A model generated the notes under the pieces. That model did not search any database, was not told where the DNA came from, and saw only the letters and a list, made by a program, of their open reading frames with translations. A program made the translations under genes and the position numbers. Source: Dipylidium caninum (taxonomy: Eukaryota > Platyhelminthes > Cestoda > Cyclophyllidea > Dipylidiidae). From it: 64,000 nucleotides of DNA. Where the stretch lies: positions 2,914,001 through 2,978,000 of the forward strand of contig QEYB01001046.1 of NCBI GenBank assembly GCA_017562135.1, given 5' to 3'. Every line of letters starts with the position of its first letter. Position 1 is the first letter of the stretch. Shown here piece by piece: positions 13,001 through 25,170 of the stretch.

Positions 13001-16000
13001 CTTTAAGAGAGCGCGGTAGAGCCAGTTCACAACTGCTCGAGAGAAAGGCATGCCACCGCGAGGATTCTCGTGAGGTGAATGGCTCTGTCTGGCGGTTGAA
13101 GTAGGCCCCTTCACTCACGGCTGGTCAGCCCGCTTCTGCTCATGACCGCAGACCTCTCGACTGCTGTTGATTGCTCTCGAGCATGTGGCATTTGGGTTGA
13201 AGGAGGCGTTGTAGCCACAATCTTCGGTTCCCCGCGTCGTAAGCGGCCTCCAAGGCAGCGTGTGGAACTGTCCGCCAATGTGCCGCCAGGCCGGAGTGAC
13301 CACTTCACACTACAACATTCGTCAGCCCCGTCGGGGGACTCACTCGTGGGCTGGCACGCGTCGCACTGACGTGTGTCATAGAAAATCAGAAGGGCACAGG
13401 CGAAAGAACCACTTTTCAGCCAAAATTCGTTGTCTTTTGTGAGCGTTCCACTTTTCTAAACTTTTTTGCTTCGTCCTATCTCCCCCTGCCACTCTTCTCT
13501 TCAACCCATCCGAAATCCAACCCAAACCATTAAACTTTAATGCTGTGAAAAGAAAACGAAGTAAATTAATGGTGAGCTTGTGCATGTTCAAAAATGTGAC
13601 ACTGCTAACTTAGTCGGCGACAACTCCAGTCTTCCTGAGCTTTCGTTTGAACAACCTGCGAAAGCCGCCTCGACGCCGGGGCGACGGGGAGCGAGGGCAG
13701 ACGTCGGAGATGCAGGCTCTTTCCTGCGGCACTGGGGGCTCCGGCCGCTGGATTGTGGCGTTGCTCGCGCACATCCTATCCATTGTTAGAATCTCCGGCA
13801 TGGTTAATTTGCCCTCGCAAGTTGTCTTGGCACTGTTGAAGGCAGCAGGCACGGGCTTCACGACACGCTGCCGTGTGTCTTATATGCGTGCTCGAGACGG
13901 TGGCACTCGGTGCGAGAGGGTTTGCGAGCCTGTGGGTGGATCGGCTGCGGTGCGTGCGCCTATTGCCTCATTTCCGCGCGAAAGCCAGAGGAACAAAGAT
14001 CTTAGCAAACTAGTCACAGAGTCCATTCACTATCCTTCTCCGTGGGAGAACATTGGAGAATAGCATACGAAGTATAGCCGTCGCAAATAAAAACTATTCG
14101 CCTGGGAGACGATTCACCGAGGCACGGGCATGGTCGTCTCCTTTGAGGCTACAAAATATGGTATCTTTGCGGCGCTGTGGCAGGTGGCAGCGACTCCTCC
14201 GCGGAATTTAACCATAAGACCCTCTGGCCAATTTGAGTGGAGACGAGTGTATACAAGGCGACAGACGGAAGGTGGCAACTTTCCCGGTACTTGGTACGAT
14301 CGCTGGCGATACCGACGGCTTTCTGTTAAAAGGCACGCCGGGGGCTTTAGACGAAATCGAGGCTGCATTCCCACTCCCCAGACCGGACATGAGGCAATGT
14401 GAAGCGTCCACCGGTTAAGTTACGCTGTTGTCGACGTTAGAGGTGGAACTTATGAAAGGAGGGTGTAAAGTGAAAGTCGCGCGCAATAGGGAATCATTTG
14501 TGGCACCATATGCTTCGCTGCCGCAACATTTCCACTATTTTGACAAGTTTGGTTGTGACTCCCACACGTTATAGCGACTGTTAGCTAAACCAAAAACGGA
14601 GCGAAGTTTCTCATGTTAGTAAAACAGACATTTTGTGCGATGCGGAAATAGGGGCCCCGCCTCTCCCCCTTCGAGCACCTCGCCTCAAACCTTTAATCGG
14701 CGTACTTATTAGGCTCAGTAGCAAGGTAAACACCTTCTCTCCTTCATGTAGCAAATTTATTTATGACCAACTTACATTCGTGTTAACCATAGAATTATAA
14801 AACTTTAGGTGACGTTCTGCTAAATGTGAAAGAGAATACATGAGGTTTGTCATGAATTTCAGGCATGTTGCCTGTTCCCAACTTTATCAGGAGTCAACGC
14901 ATGTTGGCTTTTTTGCCTTTCTTTTCCTCGGATCAGACTACATCAAATTGCAATGTAAAATGAATCAAGTGGGTCGAAAGCTACTTGAAGATTCATGGGG
15001 GAACCTCCCGACACGCCTACCAGCCCGCAGCGGCCGAGAGACCCTCCGGAATAACTTGGACGAGTTCGACACATGAAGTGTTTTTTTCAAATTGGAAAAG
15101 CGAGAAGCGGGTGGTAGCGGAGAAAGATGAACAGAACTTCCTCCTCTGCCCAATGGTTTTATTTGGGAAAATTAAACAATTAATGTTGCAATAAAAATTG
15201 AATTACGCGCGCATAGAGAAACCATTTCGACGAGACGAACCCGACATTTTCACGACATACAATTTTTAATTATTTGAAGTTATGGCGGCGATTCTGCGTC
15301 GTGAAGTAGAACTCATTTCCGTCCGGCCTCTTCGGTTCGGATGTGCCGCACTATTCGTGGCTTAGTGTTCGCATCCTATCAGACTTCGTAGCTTCTTCTA
15401 TACTCTGCTTCGACGTCTGTCTCTGCCGAACCAGCTTACTTCCGACGAAAATAAAACTACAAACAAAAAAGGAGGCCAAGATTTCCTCGAATTGTACGAA
15501 ACTGCACAAAATGGGGTAATGTAAGGAAAAAAATTGTAAGTAACCTCTCTATAAAAAGCCACTATCTCATTATATTTTTAATGAAGGAAACGTATCAGGA
15601 ATAGGTGAAAGTTTAGGTTTGCTGCATCATTATTTGGATATCAGTACGGTGGTTGCTGGAACAGAAATAACCTATCCCGCTAAGATTAGCAGTCATTTTC
15701 ATCGGAAAGAAATCACCTTTTTAAGGTGCAACCATGGAAGGCAAAGGGAGGAAGAAGGAGGAAGTCGACCCCCAGAAGGGCAACTATGAGAGGAGGCCGC
15801 ACGAGATTTGGAGGAGGAATAGCGTCGTTCAGTGCTGGTGTCCCAAAATGCTTTACGTCCAAATGTGGATTTTAATCATCTAGGAGAAAAAATATCCCCC
15901 ATTAATGTTACTTGATACCTTGGGGGGAGAGGAGGGAATCCCACCTTCTGATTATGTGGTTTTTGCTGGGTCAACACAATCTTGACCAAATCGTAAACAA

Positions 16001-17928
16001 GCCCCATGTCACTCGACTGTTAAGATTTTCATTAGTCTCTGGCATGATCTCATTGCGCCTATGTTGTCAAATCGGCCTAAAGGGGGCAGGTGTCGAGTTT
16101 CGGAACCTCTAGTATATCTTGAAGGACATCCAAACATAAGCAGAACATTCTGTCAGCATCGGTCCTACGCCTATTCAGGGCATTTGAATAATCGGGGCTT
16201 AATTTACACCTACGGTAAACTAGGGAAAGTAAATCAAGAGACACAATTTGCTTGTAGGACCGCAATTTCAACTTTGTGCTTGCCAGTTACAGCACCCAGA
16301 CGTTAGTGGTGATTTTAATCTCATATTGGAGACCTTCCCACAAGTATGATGGCGAAGTAAAGTGATATGATCAACAGGGAGTGCAGGATTGAACTGGCGA
16401 GATCCCCCTTAAGTCGGCAACAAGCGGCAGGACTCTCATATTACTTTTCGAATATTTAACTCTACATAGAATGCTTGCAGCAAGCCCATGACGTACAATC
16501 CCACATGTCACCATGAGAGGAGGGAATATTTACCTCCGGCTTCAAATTGGTGGCCGTATTTATGTGAAATTTAAATGATGTGTGTGTTCCCCTTTTGGTG
16601 TTGGAAGCGGGTCCAAGGAGGTGGAGAGTATTTGCGCGGGTCTTTACTTTACTCGAGACCTGTCGCATCCCGGTAAAAAACAGACTAGACAGACACTATT
16701 TCCCTTGTGATCGAGGACACTGCTCATTTAGTTTAGTAAAAAAAGAGACAGAGAAACATTAAGGTGTTCAGACGTTATAGCCTATCAGCACAATAACAGC
16801 GACTAGAAATTATGCATAATTCCAGTGTCGGATAAGGATATTGACGAATATACGGATACGATTTGGTTTTTAAAAGTAGCCACTAATTGTATAGGGGTCA
16901 TGCAATTACTAAGTGGCCACGGAAATCAATTTGAAAGCCTTACCTATAGACTAAATGACTCATAAAAGGTTCTTGACAGTTTACCATTTAATCGGGGGGC
17001 AGAAAATAATGGCCAAGAAATGAGCAGCTTACTAAGTTTATAGAATAGATATGTATCGTGAGTTGCTTTCACCTCGTCGCTAAGCAAGCTGTTTTCAAAA
17101 AGGCGTAGAGCAGATCTTAAGTAAAATTTTGTTTAGAGTGTACACTCGTATACAATTTTTCAGCGTCAGCATCAAAAACGAACAAATGAGGTCTAATCAA
17201 TGTGCACATACTTAGCTTTGGTGGATTTACATCTTAGGGGATAGTGGTGACACTAAGAGACGCTTATGAGATTGATTCACAGTCTCCTGAATGCTGAAAG
17301 GGAAAAGTTTATTACTACCGAACAAATATCATGCTCTCATTTAATTTAATCTGCTTTAGACTTTTGTGGGGAGAGGAGCGATGTTGTATACTACCTACAA
17401 AAGAATAATGGGGAATAATAAATTGAGCTCCAAATAATCTCTGGGTAAGTTAATATCGATCATTTATAACGCGCGTAATTTACCCATGGGAAGGACATTT
17501 ATGGTTTCTGTTTGCTGTACTACAGCGTTGGGACACGATCAGAAAGATTGATATAAGACTTTTGAAATCAGGCTGAAACAGTCACTCCTGTTTTTCTAAA
17601 CATTTGACTTATCCATAAGTTTGTAGCCTATATTTTCACCAGACAATCTCAAAAATTAATAGGGTAACACAATATGACCTCAATTTGTTTGAGTTTTTCA
17701 ATTGTATAATTTTGGAGTTGGATTATTTTACGTATAGGCACTATTGCCGCCCGCTTGTTTATGCGGAAAGGTAAACGGTCATGTTTTTGGCATGAAGAGA
17801 TGTCAATGTCACTTTTTACCCCTCTTTGTTTGCACGAGTGAAGTAATATCCCCAAAACGCGCAATGGTCTTCCATTCCTTTATTAGGCATATTGTTTTTC
17901 TGTTTGTATACAGATATTCAATTTTACA
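10040..17928. other. Gene-poor interval upstream of the K2P channel
   Basis: About 7.9 kb without a recognisable gene. The part to about 14.4 kb is GC-rich, and because of that many frames stay open. The longest, a 138-codon frame at 10917-11333 (-) and another at 13647-14063 (+), show no domain I recognise. From about 14.5 kb the sequence is AT-rich and featureless. The GC-rich part next to the channel's start probably holds its promoter. Confidence 0.5.
10348..10406 (+). promoter_or_regulatory. G-rich tract upstream of the K2P channel
   Basis: The plus strand carries repeated G-runs of three to six (GGGAGGGGGGAGGG, then GGGGCGGGGGG type), enough for several G-quadruplex registers and containing GC-box-like GGGCGGGG. 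It lies about 310-370 bases upstream of the channel's ATG, on that gene's template strand. A promoter or 5' UTR role is inferred from position only. Confidence 0.4.
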
Positions 17929-19803
17929 ATGCCAATTAAGCTGATAAAACGAGGGAATAAAAAGCATCAGGCGGAAGCTCACTCTGAGTCTTCCACAAAG
18001 AAAAGAAAGGAGAATAAATTCAAGAAATTGAAGAAGAAAAATAAGGAAAACACCAGAAAGCCCCACTTTAAGAAGCTCGGTTCTAAAAAGAAGCAGGCTG
18101 CTGGAACCAAAAATTCAATAGATAATGGCGATGGATCGTCGAATGAACATCAAGATAAAGGTGCCCAACCTGCTGATGAAGACCGAAATAGGGCGTCTCC
18201 CTACGCATGCTATTTAAACGAAATAAGTGTAAGTAATCATTCCGAGACAACGGAGTCTTGTTCATCTGAATCATCAGAGGAAATGAGCATCAGTAAGCAT
18301 ACACCGTCGAAAATTGCCGGTGCGGAACGCAGTCAAATATTGCAACCACAAAATCAGTTCACTCTCGTAACTTCTCCTGTGCTTCAACTTAACGATCACA
18401 ATTTGTCCTGCACTGAGAAAAATGTTAGCCGTTACTCAACTGCAGTTAGTGTTAATGGATTGTCGAATGAACATCATGACAAACGTGTCCAACCTGTTGG
18501 TGAATACCAAAATAGTGCGTCTCCTGACCTATGTTCTATAAACGAACTAGGTATAAATAATCATTTCAAATCAACTGAGTCCTCTTCATCTGAATCAGTG
18601 AATAAAATGAGCATCAGTAAACATACGCCGCCGAAAAATACAGGTGCGGAGCGCAGTGAATCATTGCAACCACAAAATCAATTGACTCCGGCAACTTCCT
18701 CTGACCTTCATCTTAACGATGATAATTTGCCTTGTAATATGCAAAATATTAATCGTAACTCAACCACAGTAGGCCACAATACGTTGCTTGAGGGTATTTT
18801 CGTGTTACAACATTCTACCGAACACTCCGATGAGCCCCAGGTTTCGTATGCAATAAGAAACAAGGGTGGTGATATGCCTACGTGCCAACGGCTTAATCCT
18901 CCTGCAATCAACCCCCCTCAAACCAATAACGAGATAAGCGCTTTACCTTTGTCGAATGAAACTCCACCATGTTTAGGTGATATTATGAAGGCAAAATCCA
19001 GGTTATCCGCATTGCCTAATTCCCCGCAAGATGTATCTTATACGAGTTTTAGGGCCCATAACGACGAAGTTTCCTCAAAAGAAGTTGTGATAGCTCCGAA
19101 TTCAATGCCCGCGAAAGGTTCCAATTCGCTTTCAGATGGTAAAACAGCCCGTATATCTTCTTCATTAGGGATTACGGGCAAGCAATCCAATATTTTGAAA
19201 CCTACACTGAAGTCAAGCCAACACATTAGGCTAACAGAAAACGCTGGATCCACGAGCAGTAAAGAAGTGTCAAATCAAGTAATCAAGGAATCAGCAGATT
19301 TTAAACAGGTTAAGTCCCTGTGGGAACAAAGGTCGAGTAAGAACATACCTGTGAAAGAACCTACCAATGTGAAGCCAGCCGCCACTCCGTCGAATCCACG
19401 ATCAGTTGTCGAATCCAAACGCAAAAATAATTTGTCACCTACACATTATGAGGATTCGGAATCTGTTGCCTCATCCGCGTCCGACTCTTCTACATCTTCC
19501 TCATCTTCCTTTTCCTACTCATCGTCATCTTCCTCATCGTCTTCTTCCACCACCAGCTCATCATCATCAACATCCTCTTCGTCGTCATCTTCCTCATCGT
19601 CATCTTCCTCCACCTCATCATCCTCTTCTTCAACTTCGAGTGACAGTTCTTCCAATTCAGATCTGGTCAAGTTTGATGAAAGCTCGGAAGAGGATGTCCC
19701 ATTGATGAAAGGAAAAAAAGTGCTAGTAAACACATTCAACCAGTTAAAATCAGGAGCAACCGGACAAATTCTGGTCGATTTTGAGGCAAGGGACAACAGT
19801 TAA
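17929..19803 (+). CDS. Large disordered Lys-rich/poly-Ser protein with 108-residue tandem repeat
   Basis: An uninterrupted frame of 624 residues; I do not recognise its family. Residues 1-60 are strongly basic (KKRK and FKKLKKKNK clusters), suggesting nuclear or nucleolar targeting. Residues 71-178 and 179-286 are two copies of a 108-residue unit; both contain SNEH, MSISKHTP, GAERS, LQPQNQ and LND in the same order. The middle is polar and disordered. About 510-582 is nearly pure Ser with Thr, followed by acidic FDESSEEDV and a short mixed tail ending DFEARDNS. No signal peptide or membrane segment is seen. An acceptor-like TTTGTATACAG lies 14 bases before the ATG, so the leader is probably spliced on. 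The two diverged but in-frame copies argue the frame is translated. A first candidate poly(A) signal (AATAAA) is at 20145-20150. Nopp140/SRP40-like proteins share the style, but no diagnostic domain is present. Confidence 0.75.
   Translation: MPIKLIKRGNKKHQAEAHSESSTKKRKENKFKKLKKKNKENTRKPHFKKLGSKKKQAAGTKNSIDNGDGSSNEHQDKGAQPADEDRNRASPYACYLNEISVSNHSETTESCSSESSEEMSISKHTPSKIAGAERSQILQPQNQFTLVTSPVLQLNDHNLSCTEKNVSRYSTAVSVNGLSNEHHDKRVQPVGEYQNSASPDLCSINELGINNHFKSTESSSSESVNKMSISKHTPPKNTGAERSESLQPQNQLTPATSSDLHLNDDNLPCNMQNINRNSTTVGHNTLLEGIFVLQHSTEHSDEPQVSYAIRNKGGDMPTCQRLNPPAINPPQTNNEISALPLSNETPPCLGDIMKAKSRLSALPNSPQDVSYTSFRAHNDEVSSKEVVIAPNSMPAKGSNSLSDGKTARISSSLGITGKQSNILKPTLKSSQHIRLTENAGSTSSKEVSNQVIKESADFKQVKSLWEQRSSKNIPVKEPTNVKPAATPSNPRSVVESKRKNNLSPTHYEDSESVASSASDSSTSSSSSFSYSSSSSSSSSSTTSSSSSTSSSSSSSSSSSSSTSSSSSSTSSDSSSNSDLVKFDESSEEDVPLMKGKKVLVNTFNQLKSGATGQILVDFEARDNS
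18139..18786 (+). repeat. 324-bp tandem duplication inside the 624-residue gene
   Basis: Two units, 18139-18462 and 18463-18786, each 108 codons. Both begin TCGAATGAACATCA and stay collinear to the end, with substitutions but no net frame change. The divergence suggests an old duplication kept in frame. Confidence 0.85.
19459..19660 (+). repeat. Imperfect TCN microsatellite encoding poly-Ser
   Basis: A run of TCA/TCT/TCC/TCG codons with occasional ACA/ACC. Mixed codon use rather than a pure triplet repeat suggests selection on the Ser tract instead of recent slippage. The +1 frame reads as His/Pro/Leu-rich and the reverse as Asp/Glu-rich; both are shadows. Confidence 0.8.
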
Positions 19804-22800
19804 TCAGTTTTTTTTTTAATTTTTAATATATACCTTCCTATAATACTACTTGTCCGCCTCGGTTAACTGCAACCAAATTGTAAACATCTCAGCTGATCAA
19901 AAGATGATCACTCAAACTCATAGGCTACTTTATTGAATGGGTTTCTGAAGCAGTGGTGCATCTACATTTGCCATAAGCTAATTGCAAAAATGACGCTTTG
20001 GATTTAGACGTAAAAAATGATGATGCATATATTATCGCATGTGCATGCTTTTCACATGATGCTGGTGCAGTTAATATTTACGAGCAGTAGGGGATGCAGA
20101 TTAACATCACCGCAATGCATACCCCCCTGAGAAATGAGAGAGCTAATAAAAGTCGTTTAAGTGGATTACAATTTCTGAGACAACAGTGTCACATAAGTAC
20201 TGGAATGCGTCACTTTGTAGGACCCTCTGGGCTGCTTACACTGTTTCTTGCTGAGGAATACACATTTACAAATGGCGCGTGGGCGTGCGTATGACAGTCG
20301 GTCACTTCATGTTCTGATTTTGTGGCTTTAAGATTTCGGCAATTCAATAGAAAAAAACCCCCAATTTGCCCCCGCGCCTAGATATAGGAGGATGGTAGAA
20401 TTCTCTCCCACGCACACACACTTATGCACATGACATTGGTAAAAACTTGTGCCTGAGAAAGCAGTCTAACAATCGTGCTCACCCATTGGTGAGTTTTTGG
20501 TGATTTCGATTCAAGGGGGCACTTGAGCAGCCCCTTCGCCTGTTTGGCGTAGAACGCTTTCAGGATCGAGAGTTATTTGCATTAGTCGACTGCGGCAACG
20601 CCCTCTTCAATCCACTCTCGTCGAAGCAAAGACTGTCACGCCCAGCATTCTCCACAATGCGGCGCAATTTTCGTTCAGGATTCACGCTCACCAGTGGTCC
20701 GATAAGCCTGAGGTTGCTTAATCCTTGAGTTGCCAGGCGGCACGAGAACGAGTCAATTTTGTGTTTCATGTCTGTGGTGTCTATTTGCCCAAGGGTAAAG
20801 TGGCTGGTTTCCTGTAGTACTGTGGACGAGGAATAGGTCGTTCACTTTACGAATTGCATTTGCACAGGAAATTCGTTTACCTACGATGCAAAAAGCATAA
20901 TTATCAAGCATAATAAGTTATCTTTCCCTTTTTCCCTATACCTAAGAGCACGTGCGCCCGATTAGTTGACCGGACAAGAAATAAGCCGGGACGAAATAGA
21001 AGCCAGGAATGCAATGATGGGTAAAATGTTGCCTACCCGTGAGGTCGGGTGGAGTTAAGACACATTTCGTGTTTCGTAAATGCACTGAGGTGTAAGGAGA
21101 CAATTTCTTCCTCATTTCCTTTTCTTTAAATCTGGCGCTAAGGAGGCCCGCTTTTATTCTGCCTCACTGATGAATCGCTACCTCCTCATTTCAACGTCGG
21201 TGATATTAAATTTGTTGCAAGCAATTTTGAGCGCATCAGTCACTGATGTGCACAGAATTTCAAAGGGAGGTGACGAGTGGACTCAACTATCTTTGCCATA
21301 GTTTTCGAAAACTACGTCAGACTTGAAGAGCAATCTAAACACCCCGCGGTCTGGAGATCTGGGCTGCCTGCTGCGCCAGCAGCGTATCTCCTTGTCCTCC
21401 CTTAGTCCAACCATTTGAGAACTCTAAATTCAGGTTATTTTTTGGCCACCTGACAGATGCGTCTTTTAAAAAGTTGACAATTATGGAAAATACCTTTGTT
21501 CTGTAAATAAGTATTATAAGATCACTGAATTATTATTGTTGACGCTCACAACTCCTTGTGACACAGTGAATAAACCGGTACGCAGCCTGCTTTAGGTTTT
21601 TTACGGAAACGATGATAGAGGTTTGGAGAAAAAGGCTTAAAGATGTTTGGCAATGCTTCCAAAGGCTTTGCTGTGGGCGAGTAGTAGGCAGGGGTGAGGG
21701 CGCGTGCCAGCATCAGGGGCACCATCGTTGCTGCCTACAGTGGAAAAATTGTGGTCGAGGATTCGTGTGGGGTGCAAGGTGGACAGCGGCCCATCCCTCA
21801 TAACGTCGAAACAAGGGTTTAGGAGACTCCCTTCCGTCGAGTCGGACTCAGCGATTGCCCGGGAGCCAACCATGGCTTATTCCCTCTTTATTCGTCCAGA
21901 ACTTACACGCGAGTTATGGGACCGGCGCATACTAACTCTTCCACTGGAAGTGGATATCGTCAGGTAGGATTTCACATTGCCATTTGACACAGTATCATGC
22001 ACTAATATTTCATTGCTAACCACCGACACGTCGGTAAGGCCGGGAGTCGAAATTCCCCGTTAGGACGCACCACGGACCCCTTAACCTCTGCAAATCGGGG
22101 CAGTAGCCACGACTCTTACACTCCCTACCGTAAGGTCGGCACAATGTTGCGTAAATGCCTCTGGTATCTTCGCTGAAACTGGTGAGCTTCCAATGGAGGA
22201 GCTCTGCAGTTCCGCGTGCAGTTATGCAGTGCTCTCCTCGATCCCGTCCTCGTGCGGATGCTGCAAGCGGAGAGCAGAGTCGGGCAGTCAGCTGGGCCTC
22301 GTTCATGTCTTCTTGACACAGGAATGCTCGTAAGCAGCAGAAACATGCCTTTGCCTCCCGGTGGAGAGGACACTTGTGTGCTCCGCCTCCTCGAAGCGAA
22401 TCCACCGAAAGTCGCCTCGCAAATGAAGGAGGTGTGTAACACAATCTGCCAAATTACGAGGGAAGATTTGGAAGTCACCGAAGACGCTACGTTATAGTCA
22501 ATTCTTATTTGATGAACGCGATGGTCGAGTACGACTCTTTCTATTCTACGCCCGTCTTACTCTTCCACCTTCCACAGAGATTCTCGTCCTCCGATTCCCC
22601 CACCGCAGGCACCGCCGTCTTCCGGAGATAGGACACACCAAGTTGCACGCACCGGTGGGATTTCAACGCTCCAACGCAATGCTCATGCAGCTCAATTAGA
22701 CCACTTACCACCCTTCCGTCAGACCACTCTATTACACTGCGCGTAAATTAATCCTGACACAACTGCGAACTCTCACTTGGAGACAGGCAAACCGTGGGCC

Positions 22801-23974
22801 ACCCCCTAAAGGCGCGGTTGAGACACGAAATAAATGCTTTCTTCCCCAAAGTTGGTTAATATCGGTAAGGCGATGTATTCCGCAAACAGCTAAGAAAGCT
22901 GGTTATTTTGACTATCACCAGCTGACCAGGAATAATGTGCAGAAGTCGCCAAAGCCTCAAATGCGCGGTCCGTGGCCCTTTCAACTTTGAGGAGCAAGGC
23001 GATCGCGACAGCAGGTCCAATTCCCATCACCTGGTTTGGGTGTAGATTTGAGCTACACGTCATAGTTCCATTTGCCGTACGCACAAAGCATTGGTGCTTT
23101 AATGTAATTCGTGGCAAATGATTGACTCTCCAACTCATTGCAGTCACAGGCCTGGCTGACGGCAGACAAACAACTTCATTGGCGGTAGGAGGCCCCTTTA
23201 GGCCCCATATACAGTCTGGGGTAACTTTAAGCACAGAGCAGTGATGAATTAAGCACCCCAATAAGAGTGAGCCCCAACCCCTTAGCATAAAAGCGGACTG
23301 TGTACAATAGCAAGGCTTATTGTACACCCCGTGGGTTGTCCTCACTTCTTCAAGAATCCCAGCTGGATTTAAAAATTTGCTAAATCAGGAGTGGAATTCC
23401 TGTGGAGAATTTCACCGATCAAAGAAGTTTTTGGTGAGTGCAGTAGAGCCTGTTCACGGTTGGCCGGATGTGGGGTCGCCACCTTAATCGGAAGCGCAGC
23501 CAGTGGGCGAGTCGAGCATTAGACAAACTACTGGACCTCACAGCTTACGGGGATGCACGTGATGCGTCCTGTACCAAGGATTCCAAGGACGTGCTAGCAC
23601 TTCCTCGCTCCTTCGCTGCCACTCCTCCTCTCCTCTTTCCATCCAGGTCGTCCTGCTCCGCATAAACGCACTATTTGAAGTAGAATTGGATTAGACAGCA
23701 AAACAACTTTCTTTCCGCCTCACATACACACATGCTAGCGCGGTGGACAACACTACTGTATATTTAACACAGAAGACACACACTACACTTCCCGATGATT
23801 TAAGCATTGAAGGCTATTTGATCAAGTTCGGCCACAATCAACGAGAACATGTCTGAGCTTCCCGGTTAACGGGCATTGCCCCCCTCCGTCCAACGTTTAC
23901 CAAGGCGCTACTAATTGTGTCATGCCAGTAAAATATGGGAGATAGCCCAAACGAGGGCTGTTCCGAAACACAGT

Positions 23975-24036
23975 GAGCTAGTACCTCAGTGGTACCGCAA
24001 CCACCCGAAAATTCATGAGGTCGCGGTTTACACCTC
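23975..24036 (+). repeat. Degraded tRNA-like (SINE-like) sequence
   Basis: It contains an A-box-like TAGTACCTCAGTGG at 23979-23992 and, 45 bases on, a decayed B-box in GAGGTCGCGGTTTACACC. Box order and spacing fit a tRNA or tRNA-derived SINE head, but the B box lacks the TTCGA core and no cloverleaf can be drawn, so it is not a working tRNA gene. Confidence 0.35.
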
Positions 24037-25115
24037 ATTTATTCGAGCTTCATTGTGTCGCACACTAGTATAAATTCTGACCGCGAACTGCATCACTTAG
24101 ATCCCACTGTACTGCCGAAGCAAATAGGACTGTAGCGTTTTCTAGGTGAATGGCCAGCACACCGACAGTAAACGAGACTAGAGAACATTTAATTTGCAGA
24201 TGGCTCAATTGCAACGTGAACAATATACGTGGCATGTTTGCCACCAACGAAATTTGCGTCTTGAGTAAGGCTTTTGTTATCAACCAACAATCTATTGGTC
24301 AAAAACACGAAAGTCAAATAAATCAAAAGCAGGTTTGCACGTCTTCACCTAAAATGGAGAGATCCATTGTTCTGAACTCACAACATTCCTAGTTGGGTTG
24401 AAAGACTTAAACACGTTGCACTAAAAGAACTCGTTCCAATTACAAAAACGAAATTTTCCGTCCTTGTTTGCCTTAGATCCACACGCAGCACGGGAGATAG
24501 TGACCGTCTGCGAAATAGCCCCAAAATTTTACTCTTATCATGCAAAACAAAAGAACAAGGGCCTGTGGGTACTAACGCCGATAACAGATTGATGTAGTAC
24601 TCCTCGCTCAAAGTGGTATTCCGAACAGGCAAAAGATATTTCTGTTCCCGGTTAGCAGAAAGCAAATTCTCAGTGGAAGGTACCCTATTTCGAAGAAGCT
24701 AGCTCCCTCAACCATTATTTGGGTGAGCAACACAAGGGCAGTTTTATCACTGGTGTATCACTCATCCCTTGACTTTGTCTCAGATTCACTCAGATAGCTG
24801 GTACCAAATTCAGAGATGGTAGCGCTCCTCACGCTCCTCTTGCCCTTTGTCAAGCTGGAGCACCTCGTCGCTTCAACAAGAAATATATGAAATTTAATGA
24901 ATCTTCTCACACACGTACTACCACGTTCACTTTTAGTATCAGTTTCATTAACGCTTTCTCTCATCATAACATATGGCTTCGATCATCATTTGTTAGCCTA
25001 TCTGATTCATTCACTGAAAGCCCTACAAATAGATAGAGTTGTGTCACGCTGTCGAAAAATAGGGATTTGTGCACAATATGTAGATTGTCCCAGGCTTGGA
25101 GAATATACTGAATAC

Positions 25116-25121
25116 TTTATT
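25116..25121 (-). terminator. Poly(A) signal AATAAA of the small Ser/Glu-rich gene
   Basis: A canonical AATAAA on the minus strand, about 50 bases after the stop codon at 25171. Confidence 0.55.
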
Positions 25122-25170
25122 TAGAAATCGTATTATAAAATATGCCATAAATAAAGTTACGTGCAATTAT

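Larger units (their letters stand above)
19804..25170. other. Interval between the two serine-rich genes
   Basis: About 5.4 kb without a confident gene. Between about 21.6 and 23.7 kb the GC content rises and some frames look coding-like (21735-21965 plus; 22300-22497 plus; 22890-23345 minus), but no full gene model or domain emerged. A degraded tRNA-like element lies near 24.0 kb. The rest is AT-rich and unremarkable. Confidence 0.5.

Noticed and set aside
13115..13308. Cys-containing small minus frame that could be a secreted peptide
   Set aside because: No signal peptide, and several overlapping frames are equally open.
16380..16440. tRNA-like T-arm (TTCAATCC on the minus strand)
   Set aside because: No A box or foldable cloverleaf around it.
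19406..19796. His/Pro/Leu-rich plus frame and Asp/Glu-rich minus frame over the poly-Ser tract
   Set aside because: They are out-of-frame readings of the TCN tract of the 624-residue gene; neither has a start or splice context.
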